DNA from: Candidatus Thorarchaeota archaeon
GTDB lineage: Archaea; Asgardarchaeota; Thorarchaeia; Thorarchaeales; Thorarchaeaceae
Direction of reading: 5' to 3'
Assembly: GCA_013138615.1 (NCBI GenBank)
Contig: WTCK01000174.1
Coordinates: 1 to 8,177, forward strand
DNA length: 8,177 nucleotides
The notes below the pieces were generated by a model. The model was not told where the DNA came from and searched no databases. It saw only the letters and a list, made by a program, of their open reading frames with translations. Below, piece by piece: positions 1 through 6,247 of the stretch (positions are counted from its first letter, which is position 1; each line of letters opens with the position of its first letter). Made by a program: the position numbers and the translations under genes.

Positions 1-345
1 ACCAGAGAAGCCGTTGATTTACTGGTAATGCTGTACGCACGATGCTATTCGGAAGACCGCACAATTATCATAGATGTGGTAGGACGGATACTAACTGCTG
101 AACATATTCATCCATTCAGCATCATGATACGACAACTTGCAAAGCCAGGCAAACTGGATGTAACTGGTTGGACCTCAGTAGCCATTGGTACCCTGAAGAA
201 CGTCTGCAAACGACTGGGAGTTGAGGTTGTTGATGACATAGGTACTGGCCAAGAAGCATCGGAGCTTGAAATACCTGCAAATCAAGGGGAAAAGCAGTTA
301 CTGGAATCCGAGCATGAGCAAGAAGAATCATTGTTGCGTCCCTAG
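1..345 (+). CDS. C-terminal fragment of an unrecognised protein (5' end outside window)
   Basis: The reading frame is open from the first base of the window to a TAG at 343-345. The ATG at 28 is therefore probably internal and the gene probably begins upstream. The visible 114 residues are predicted mostly helical, with amphipathic stretches (for example around DVVGRIL and GTLKNVCKRLGVEV) that could be HEAT-like or winged-helix-like; I cannot assign a family. The last ~30 residues are Glu/Gln-rich and acidic (QGEKQLLESEHEQEES) and look like a disordered tail. No transmembrane segment or catalytic motif is visible. It converges on the EcfT gene with only 12 bases between the two stop codons, so it belongs to a different transcript. 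No function is proposed. Confidence 0.6.
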   Translation, partial: TREAVDLLVMLYARCYSEDRTIIIDVVGRILTAEHIHPFSIMIRQLAKPGKLDVTGWTSVAIGTLKNVCKRLGVEVVDDIGTGQEASELEIPANQGEKQLLESEHEQEESLLRP

Positions 346-357
346 ATTGGGATTGAT

Positions 358-1176
358 TTAGATTATTGCGGATACTTGGGGCAGGAATCCTAACGTTAGA
401 AGAATGGATGTAAGCAGAAGCGTCGATAATAGAACTAGCACAGCAGAGTCAAGTGCAATCCAGCTGGACTTGCGAAGGTAGGTTCGTGTTCTGCTATGCC
501 CGAAACCTCGCCCATCCATAGACAAGGAAAGAGCATCCACTCTTGACAATGCGGAAATAAGGAGGGGAAAGAAGGTGTACCGGATGGTTCTCAGTATTCT
601 TGACATTCCCCGTACACTGATCGAGATTCCTCTAGACCTCTGTGCCATTCTGACGGTCTTATTCTCCATGTCAAAGAGTGGGAGAAATCTCAGCGCGATT
701 ACGAGCGCAAAGCTGTATCTGTAGGGAATCCTAAGCCTAGTGAATGAATGAGCAAGAAGAGTCGGATCTGTTACCGACACGAATAACATGCTAGAAAACA
801 CAACAAGCAAGAATCTCAATGACATCCCAAATCCTTTCTCCACCCCGAAGTCTGTCACTGGCAGGAATGGCCCCATGAAATCATACCTTGGAATTATGAA
901 GAATAGAATAGTGCCATTTGCAGTCATCAGTACTTGAAAGGCAAAAAGCAGCGCTGAGAAAGCCACAAGGAAACGGATTCGCTTCTTGCTCACGTCCAGA
1001 GGTACATTGGAAATTTTATATCCGAGAATAGTCAGGAGAAGCAAAAGACCACTGAACCGCCAGCTAGGATAGATCAGTATTGCTGTTGTGATGATGATAA
1101 GGCCAGCTAACTTCAATGATGGGTTGAGTCTGTGTAGCATGCTACCACTCTCGGTGGACTGGTGCTCAATCGTCAA
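358..1176 (-). CDS. ecfT: ECF transporter transmembrane coupling protein EcfT
   Basis: This is the integral-membrane T component of an energy-coupling-factor (ECF) transporter. It joins the two ATPase domains to the substrate-binding S component in the cytoplasmic membrane. At 272 aa it has the usual family length. Hydrophobic segments lie around residues 22-52, 68-97, 119-135, 153-168 and 240-263. Both conserved coupling-helix motifs are present: AQRSRG at 178-183 and SMDGRGFG at 219-226, whose Ala/Ser-x-x-x-x-Gly/Arg-Gly pattern contacts the ATPase grooves. An N-terminal HRLNPSLKL (15-23) matches the family's typical 'HrLdPrtKl' opening. The start is TTG at 1176, immediately after the ATPase stop codon, supported by a strong ribosome-binding site 7 bases upstream. 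An internal ATG at 1140 (residue 13) is a less likely alternative. It is the last gene of the operon. Confidence 0.92.
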   Translation of the reverse strand: MTIEHQSTESGSMLHRLNPSLKLAGLIIITTAILIYPSWRFSGLLLLLTILGYKISNVPLDVSKKRIRFLVAFSALLFAFQVLMTANGTILFFIIPRYDFMGPFLPVTDFGVEKGFGMSLRFLLVVFSSMLFVSVTDPTLLAHSFTRLRIPYRYSFALVIALRFLPLFDMENKTVRMAQRSRGISISVRGMSRILRTIRYTFFPLLISALSRVDALSLSMDGRGFGHSRTRTYLRKSSWIALDSAVLVLLSTLLLTSILLTLGFLPQVSAII

Positions 1177-2631
1177 CTAGGACATCACCCCCAAGACTGC
1201 ATATTCTCCATATCCTATCTCCCCTAGTCTGTTCAATACTATCATTGGCGGGCCATCTAACAGAACTGATCCTCGTTCCAAGAAGATTATACGGCTACAA
1301 AGACTAGTTGCCACTGTGGAATCGTGAGTCACCAATATGACGGCCCCACCACTCTCACCCCGTTTCCAAATAGTTTGCGTGATGAAGTTTCGACCTATCT
1401 CATCTTGGCCTATGAATGGTTCATCAAAGAGATACACAAGCGGCTCATGAACCGTCACAGAGCTGACATTGAGCCGTCTCTTCTGGCCATGACTCAAAGA
1501 GAATGGGTTTCGTTCCTTTAGCTCTGCAAGGCCAGCAGCCAATAGAACCTCATCAGGCCTCTCTGCCGGGATTTCACCCAGTGAGTCTAGCACATCGAAG
1601 ACCAAATGTTGTTCCCTCTGAACTGTGCGCTCGAAAATTTGATGGTTTGGATTTTGAAATACAACTGCAATTCTTGCCGCGATATCCTGTGCAGTCATTT
1701 CAATAGACGAAACACCATCTATGTATGTGGCTCCATTAGTAGAATGCAACAGCCCAGCCAGTAAGCTAACCAAAGTAGACTTTCCAGAACCGTTGTCACC
1801 CATAAGGGCTATTATTTCTCCAGGATAGACGCTCAATGATACATCTCGAACTGCACTGATAGTCCCGTAGGAGTAACTTACACCCTTTGCTATTAGTAAT
1901 GGATCTACAGAGTCTAGCCGCCGGAAATGCTCAACTGGAGTGGTTCTTGTAGAACTAGTCTTGTCATTCCACTTACTGAGTCTGCTCTCAGAGAGTCGTA
2001 GTACTCTGTCCGCAATGGGCAAGATTGTTGCCAGACGGTGTTCAATGCAGAGAATCCCGTAACCACTGTCCTTGAAATCGAGTAGAATCTTCTGGAGCTG
2101 TTGTATCCCTTTTGGATCTAAGCTTGCTGATGGTTCATCCAGTAGTAAGAAGTCAGGTTTGCCCGCCATCATTGAGGCGATGGTGACACGTTGCTTTTCT
2201 CCACCAGATAGGGCATACGTAGGACGATTCGCAAGGTGTGACGATTCAACTGCATTAAGGGACACCTCAACTCGTTTCTGTATCTCGGAAGGCGTTACGG
2301 AGTAGTTTTCGGGTCCAAAAGCCACTTCGTCGCAAACAAGGAGTGTGCTGATTTGACTCTCTGGATCCTGCTGCACTAGAGCTACCTTGCGCGCAATCTC
2401 AGAAATCATATCGTCTTCTACGTTTTTGCCGTCGATTAGAAGCGACCCTGTGAAGGCCCCTTCAATGACTCGCGGTATGAATCCTGCAAGGATCAGAGCC
2501 AATGTGGACTTGCCCGAGCCCGTGGGACCAGTAATTACTGTAATTTCGCCACGACGTATTTGAAGGTCCACCGAGTCCAGTATCATCTTCTCGTTATCAT
2601 ATGAGAAGCTTGCATCACGTATTTCCAGCAT
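1177..2631 (-). CDS. ecfA: ECF transporter fused double ATPase (EcfA-EcfA', YkoD/CbiO type)
   Basis: This single 484-aa chain carries both nucleotide-binding domains of an ECF transporter, as in YkoD-type proteins. It powers import through EcfT by ATP hydrolysis on the cytoplasmic face. Domain 1 (about 1-215): Walker A GPTGSGKST 35-43, Q-loop VQQDPESQ 86-93, signature LSGGEKQR 141-148, Walker B FLLLDEP 161-167, D-loop SLD 170-172, switch His198. Domain 2 (about 244-480): Walker A GDNGSGKST 278-286, Q-loop VFQNPNHQ 324-331, signature LSHGQKRR 379-386, Walker B VYLFDEP 399-405, His436. The second half is less canonical: His replaces the second signature residue, the D-loop is GQD instead of GLD, and the 'EvaFG' stretch after the Q-loop is changed. 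The linker (216-243) is polar. The ATG start at 2631 has GGCGAT 7 bases upstream; the gene lies 12 bases after the S-component stop and abuts ecfT. Confidence 0.95.
   Translation of the reverse strand: MLEIRDASFSYDNEKMILDSVDLQIRRGEITVITGPTGSGKSTLALILAGFIPRVIEGAFTGSLLIDGKNVEDDMISEIARKVALVQQDPESQISTLLVCDEVAFGPENYSVTPSEIQKRVEVSLNAVESSHLANRPTYALSGGEKQRVTIASMMAGKPDFLLLDEPSASLDPKGIQQLQKILLDFKDSGYGILCIEHRLATILPIADRVLRLSESRLSKWNDKTSSTRTTPVEHFRRLDSVDPLLIAKGVSYSYGTISAVRDVSLSVYPGEIIALMGDNGSGKSTLVSLLAGLLHSTNGATYIDGVSSIEMTAQDIAARIAVVFQNPNHQIFERTVQREQHLVFDVLDSLGEIPAERPDEVLLAAGLAELKERNPFSLSHGQKRRLNVSSVTVHEPLVYLFDEPFIGQDEIGRNFITQTIWKRGESGGAVILVTHDSTVATSLCSRIIFLERGSVLLDGPPMIVLNRLGEIGYGEYAVLGVMS
1184..1192 (-). 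promoter_or_regulatory. Shine-Dalgarno site for ecfT (TTG start)
   Basis: On the minus strand the sequence reads GGGGGTGAT followed by a 7-base spacer (GTCCTAG) and TTG. It matches the archaeal/bacterial anti-SD complement GGAGGTGAT at 8 of 9 positions. It lies inside the end of the upstream ATPase gene, and the TAG stop of that gene forms the end of the spacer. This decides for the TTG start at 1176 over the ATG at 1140 and implies translational coupling. Confidence 0.7.
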
Positions 2632-2643
2632 TTCTTCAATCGC

Positions 2644-3705
2644 CTAGTATATCTCAAGAGTAGTGACCATCCGAATCCAGAGAGCTCCATCGTAGTTGCT
2701 AGCAATCAGCCAGAGTCCATCTTCAGCCTCGGTGAGCAACAGATGAGTATCAATCATGACTTCGTCAAGATCGAGGAGGATTGCGTATCCGTCACGTGCA
2801 ACAATCCGCACGCCTGTAGTTTCTGCCATCGGGATTGCTGCTTCAAGTATTGTACTTAGCAGAATACCAGTATAGTTGGCTGGATCAAGGTGAATATTCA
2901 CGCCCTGAAGCTCCGCCTGCACTGTTACCTCCTGTCCAGCGAAAGCCTGAGGACTGTAAGTGAAAGGATTCTCTACTAGTCCTGTGACCTTGCAGCTGTA
3001 AGGATCGGAGAAAACCTGTGCAACAGCAACGGTGTAGTATAGAGAACCAACCGTAATGAAGATAATGAGACCAATTGCAGGTAAATTGCGATATGTGACT
3101 CCCGTTCTAGACACTGTGGGAGGACGTGTGCTTGAGAAGCTGTTCGACAGAACTCTCGAGTCCTTGAGGAATTGCAATGTTTCCCAAGCGAAGTATCCAG
3201 CAAAGATTACACCTGAGCTGAAAGCCAAGAGCGCGATTACAGTAAGAAGGATCCAATGTGCGCCTGAGAAGTAGAATGCTTGGAGCACAAACACATTCGA
3301 CGCAGCTGCAACTCCTGCGCTCAGCCACCATACTAGCTTAGTATTACCACTATTATGTGGGGTTCCAACAATCTCCGCCCCTAAGTCAATGAGAAGACCT
3401 TGAACCATTGAAACTGCAACTATTACTAATCCATGTGTGCTACCAGTGAACAGCTCAACCAGTCCTTTCAGAAGCCCCCCCATCGTCCCCGTTCCACGCT
3501 TGGCAACAATTACTCGAATGAGAATCAACCAGAAGACGTGAAGACCAGCCATAAACTGACCTGCCCCAAAGGGCACTCCAAGACTTAGATTGATTAGGTT
3601 TCCCAAGTAACCTACGAACGTACTGAGTGAGCCTCCCAAAGAGGCCAGAATGGCTATTGTGACTATATTCCGGGTTGTAATGGAGATGTTCTGGTCGTTA
3701 CTCAA
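2644..3705 (-). CDS. ECF transporter S component (YkoE-like) with extra membrane span and extracytoplasmic SUOX-like domain
   Basis: This is the putative substrate-binding membrane subunit of the ECF transporter encoded with it. Residues about 12-180 hold roughly six hydrophobic segments. The block GGLLKGLVELFTGSTHG through VQGLLIDLGAE (76-111) resembles the YkoE family (Pfam ABC_cobalt; HMP/thiamine-type S component) as I remember it: E-x-L-x-G...G then VQG...EA. The usual S component is about 180-200 aa; this one has 353. The extension has a polar linker (182-206), a seventh hydrophobic segment (207-230) that should carry the chain outside, and a soluble domain (235-353) resembling the C-terminal domain of the adjacent phosphatase and the molybdopterin-binding fold of sulfite oxidase, with no cysteine at the expected Mo-ligand site. 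The TTG start overlaps the phosphatase TGA (TTGA) and has a strong ribosome-binding site. The YkoE assignment is moderate and the substrate is unknown. Confidence 0.8.
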   Translation of the reverse strand: MSNDQNISITTRNIVTIAILASLGGSLSTFVGYLGNLINLSLGVPFGAGQFMAGLHVFWLILIRVIVAKRGTGTMGGLLKGLVELFTGSTHGLVIVAVSMVQGLLIDLGAEIVGTPHNSGNTKLVWWLSAGVAAASNVFVLQAFYFSGAHWILLTVIALLAFSSGVIFAGYFAWETLQFLKDSRVLSNSFSSTRPPTVSRTGVTYRNLPAIGLIIFITVGSLYYTVAVAQVFSDPYSCKVTGLVENPFTYSPQAFAGQEVTVQAELQGVNIHLDPANYTGILLSTILEAAIPMAETTGVRIVARDGYAILLDLDEVMIDTHLLLTEAEDGLWLIASNYDGALWIRMVTTLEIY

Positions 3706-5258
3706 CCCGAAACCACCTCGATTGTTTCAACGTATCTCACCCAACGAGAACCTGCAGAGGGATAGACATACCAACCCATACCAGGTGCCGATGTCGCTTG
3801 GCAATCGTCGTTACTATAGCCTTGATCGGATGGCATCATCGCCAATCTCATGCCGTTAGACCATTCCGGAACCAGTGACCCATTGAACTCGAAAGCCAAA
3901 ATCATGTCGCCTTGAATCGATTGCCACGAGGCATTAGGGTAGACATTCCAGTAACTGAAGTATTGCTCGTAGCCATCGTTAGAAGATACTCTTAGACGAT
4001 CCGAAACAGTCATTCCACCTACTAGGTCAAGTAGGGCTGAGAGTTGGACTCCGCGATAGGTGCCTTGGCCTCCCCAGTTATCGTATTGATTTTGGAATGA
4101 TGAATGGCCCTCAGCAATGGGCATAGCCAGTAAGTCAGCTAGGCTTAGTGTAACATCTTCATCAATGCCTCTCACGAAAATCATGTCTCGCGCTATTGAT
4201 GGTGAATCAAGAGTCACAGCTTCGATTGTCTGCAATGACTCGATGATTGTAACTTCCACATAATGGTAAATGCCACCATCTTCAGGGGCAGCATAGAGAC
4301 TGGCTCCGGCTCCGCCCGTAATGACATAGCGAACACCATTAACGATGCTGTTGTTGAACAGATGGATGTGTCCAGTAAAAACTACATCAACTCCATTATC
4401 TTCAAAGATGTTCATGATTCGTTCAGCAGTTGTAAGATTAACCATCGAGTGACTGCTTTCAGGTCGGGGGTCGAATGGAGGAATATGTGTAAACACGTAT
4501 TTCTGTTCTGCTCTGGAATCGGTGAGGTCCGTAGTCAACCATTGGATTTCGTCTTCGGAAGCATCGCTAGTTGAAGTGTTGAACACTACGAAGTGGGCTG
4601 GACCGAAGTCAAAACTGTATGTCGATGGGCCAAAGTGCTGGAGATATCGTTCGCCCCCATCCAGACGAATATCGTGATTTCCAGCTGTTGTGAATACTGG
4701 AACATTGCAGTCATCTAGCGCATCCACGACATCTAGATACTGGGTTTCTTGGCCGAAAGGGGTGAGGTCGCCACAGTGGAACACGAAGTTTGGTCGATTC
4801 TCATTTGCGGCAGCCACAACCTGCTCAATACCCCCCTGATAGCCCTGTGAATCGCCTAAGACATAGAAGCTAATAGTGTCCTCTGCATAGGGCACTTGTA
4901 TCTGAACTAGAGCGACATCCTCGCTGGTGCTCACATCAAGTACTTCAAAGGAGGTCCCGTGAGCTATTGCTGCAACATCTGCCTCGGAGATGATCTCTGC
5001 CCTAGCCACATCTATGTTGGTGATATTGATAACAAAGCTGCCCACACCAATGTCGCTTTCCCATGCCAGAGTTATGTTCACATCTAGTCCCATTGCCCTA
5101 ACAGTGACCAACTCGGAATCCTGAGAAATGACGTATCCGCCCTCTACAAGAACTACTGGACTGTTCCTTGCACTTTGAAACGCGAAAAGGAAAATCGCAG
5201 CACCACTGGCTACAAGGATTAGTGCCAATGCAGCTAATGCTTTTACCTGCAGTTCCAT
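3702..5258 (-). CDS. Secreted or membrane-anchored calcineurin-like metallophosphatase with C-terminal SUOX-like domain
   Basis: The product is predicted to be an extracytoplasmic two-metal phosphoesterase. From the ATG at 5258 it is 518 aa. Residues 5-27 form a hydrophobic signal peptide or membrane anchor. Residues about 38-128 form a beta-rich lead-in. The catalytic domain (about 130-350) has the calcineurin-type order of metal ligands: GDSQG (D136), GDL (D164), GNHD (N194, H195), THIPP (H258) and GHIH (H297, H299). The first motif is D-x-Q instead of the common D-x-H. Residues about 357-518 form a molybdopterin-binding/SUOX-like domain (TYRGVQLSALLDLVGG 400-415, NDGY 427-430, terminal WVRYVETIEV 506-515) with no cysteine at the Mo-ligand position; its only Cys is 486. 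A TTG at 5318 would add 20 residues but lies upstream of the expected transcription start, so the ATG is preferred. It is the first gene of the ECF operon, overlapping the S component by 4 nt. The substrate is unknown. Confidence 0.9.
   Translation of the reverse strand: MELQVKALAALALILVASGAAIFLFAFQSARNSPVVLVEGGYVISQDSELVTVRAMGLDVNITLAWESDIGVGSFVINITNIDVARAEIISEADVAAIAHGTSFEVLDVSTSEDVALVQIQVPYAEDTISFYVLGDSQGYQGGIEQVVAAANENRPNFVFHCGDLTPFGQETQYLDVVDALDDCNVPVFTTAGNHDIRLDGGERYLQHFGPSTYSFDFGPAHFVVFNTSTSDASEDEIQWLTTDLTDSRAEQKYVFTHIPPFDPRPESSHSMVNLTTAERIMNIFEDNGVDVVFTGHIHLFNNSIVNGVRYVITGGAGASLYAAPEDGGIYHYVEVTIIESLQTIEAVTLDSPSIARDMIFVRGIDEDVTLSLADLLAMPIAEGHSSFQNQYDNWGGQGTYRGVQLSALLDLVGGMTVSDRLRVSSNDGYEQYFSYWNVYPNASWQSIQGDMILAFEFNGSLVPEWSNGMRLAMMPSDQGYSNDDCQATSAPGMGWYVYPSAGSRWVRYVETIEVVSG
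3713..3719 (-). promoter_or_regulatory. Shine-Dalgarno site for the S-component gene (TTG start)
   Basis: The minus strand reads GAGGTGG, then a 7-base spacer (TTTCGGG), then TTG at 3705. The site lies within the last codons of the phosphatase gene, and the TTG shares bases with the phosphatase TGA. The strong match to the anti-SD complement supports this unusual start and a translationally coupled junction. Confidence 0.7.
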
Positions 5259-5325
5259 CGTGACACGCCTACGCGACCAGGATAGCGGAGTGATATGTTC
5301 GGTCGTGCATATCAGCAAAGCACCA

Positions 5326-5334
5326 TAATATGAA
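5326..5334 (-). promoter_or_regulatory. Candidate TATA box of the phosphatase-ECF operon
   Basis: In the 116-base gap between the kinase stop and the phosphatase ATG, the minus strand reads TTCATATTA, preceded by CCCCAAACG, which could serve as a BRE. An archaeal transcription start would be expected about 25 bases downstream, near 5305. That leaves a leader of roughly 45 bases before the ATG at 5258 and excludes the TTG at 5318. I see no TPP-riboswitch CUGAGA core or other structured leader. The call rests on pattern alone. Confidence 0.4.
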
Positions 5335-5374
5335 CGTTTGGGGATGACACTTCTTTGAGATGCATGTCCTTGGA

Positions 5375-6154
5375 CTAATCGACGGGGATTCCGCTCTCTC
5401 TGACTTGGTTTGCAAGTGCTTGAATGTCATCGTCCTTGCGCCAGTAAGCTGTGCGTTTCAGGGCTTCTGAAACAGTTGTGATGAACAGGGCATCAATGTT
5501 CTTGCTCCGTTCCTTGCCCCGCAATGAAATGTATTCTTCAAGGAAACGCCATACCAGTTTCCTTTTTCTTGAATCGAAAACGGGCTTCGTGTCGAGTAGA
5601 CTTGCGCTGGCCCCACCAATATCAAGAATCCAGTGGCCTGATGTTGTTTCTTCAAAATCTAGGCCAACAAGTACATTTTCAGCACAGATGAAGTTACGTA
5701 GACGCGGGTCGCCTTTTATCATATCGCGGATGGAATGATAATCGTAATACCACTTAGCCAAGTCGTCTATCAGAGAGGGTTCGAACGTTCTGTTGATTCG
5801 TTCAGTTAGAGGTTCTCCGGAAATGAAATCCATGAGAATGACTCCATCATCAGCGTCAACTACTCTGGGTACAGCAAGTCCATTCTCATGACTCAGTTTC
5901 AGTGCCATCAAGTCGGTTTTGAAATGCTCTGTGACGAACATTTTTGCCACGAGATCTGGCATACCGGGATCAGAGTCCATGCCTATGTGAATGACCACAT
6001 TCTTCTTACTCTTGAAGCGTTGAATCAGTCTAGCCTTAACATCTGGACCAAAGTTCTGCGTGAGAAGATTCTCTAGAGCTTGCGCTCTTGCAGGGTTCAG
6101 TTTGATGCCGTCAACTCCGGTAAGATTGTTACCGAGCTCCTTCACAAGGTCCAT
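5375..6154 (-). CDS. APH/protein-kinase-fold small-molecule kinase, substrate unknown
   Basis: This 259-aa protein looks like an aminoglycoside-phosphotransferase/choline-kinase-type phosphotransferase that acts in the cytoplasm, since no signal or membrane segment is seen. The visible kinase landmarks are the ATP-anchoring Lys in LVAKMF (K71), the N-lobe phrase NGLAVPRVVDADDGVILMDF (91-110) ending in the hinge and followed by 'SGEPL', the catalytic loop GDPRLRNF (D149, N154), and the metal-binding GLDFEE (D166). The HxD histidine before the catalytic Gly-Asp is replaced by Lys148, and there is no clear glycine-rich loop. The C-terminal part (about 190-259) is helical and basic. Relatives by fold include thiamine kinase, choline kinase, Bud32 and antibiotic kinases; the sequence does not choose between them. 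It lies 116 bases upstream of the phosphatase on the same strand, so a functional link is possible. The ATG at 6154 has no good ribosome-binding site and may be translated from a short leader. Confidence 0.75.
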   Translation of the reverse strand: MDLVKELGNNLTGVDGIKLNPARAQALENLLTQNFGPDVKARLIQRFKSKKNVVIHIGMDSDPGMPDLVAKMFVTEHFKTDLMALKLSHENGLAVPRVVDADDGVILMDFISGEPLTERINRTFEPSLIDDLAKWYYDYHSIRDMIKGDPRLRNFICAENVLVGLDFEETTSGHWILDIGGASASLLDTKPVFDSRKRKLVWRFLEEYISLRGKERSKNIDALFITTVSEALKRTAYWRKDDDIQALANQVRESGIPVD

Positions 6155-6200
6155 GACGACAGCAAATTGGCTGTTCCTGTCTATTAGCCTATCGACTAGA

Positions 6201-6217
6201 CCAATTATGTTTTAACC
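6201..6217. promoter_or_regulatory. Shared AT-rich promoter element between divergent kinase and DUF6485 genes
   Basis: The 93-base divergent spacer (6155-6247) contains one AT-rich block, CCAATTATGTTTTAACC on the plus strand. Read forward it could be the TATA region for the DUF6485 gene, with a start about 25 bases on and a very short leader to 6248. Read in reverse (TTAAAACATAATT) it could serve the kinase gene, with a leader near 30 bases. Neither gene has a strong ribosome-binding site, in contrast with the genes inside the ECF operon. The rest of the spacer shows nothing further. Confidence 0.35.
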
Positions 6218-6247
6218 GGCTTGCCCAAGGCACCGACGGGCTTAGAA

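Noticed and set aside
1324..1706. Two plus-strand open frames inside the ATPase gene
   Set aside because: They are antisense shadows of the second nucleotide-binding domain, without motifs or initiation signals.
4263..4574. Plus-strand open frame of 103 codons
   Set aside because: It lies wholly inside the phosphatase catalytic domain on the opposite strand, has no recognisable motif, and overlaps codons for conserved metal ligands.
5259..5318. Extension of the phosphatase to a TTG at 5318, including an SRRR stretch resembling a twin-arginine signal
   Set aside because: The SRRR is followed by VTMEL rather than the xFLK-type context, the hydrophobic core begins too far on, and the TTG lies upstream of the transcription start predicted from the TATA-like box.
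5259..5374. Possible TPP or other riboswitch ahead of the ECF operon
   Set aside because: The gap has no CUGAGA-type core or convincing paired stems, and most of it lies upstream of the predicted transcription start.
6165..6206. Inverted repeat AATTGG ... CCAATT in the divergent spacer
   Set aside because: The arms are only six bases and 30 bases apart; this is readily expected by chance in AT-rich DNA and gives no firm operator.
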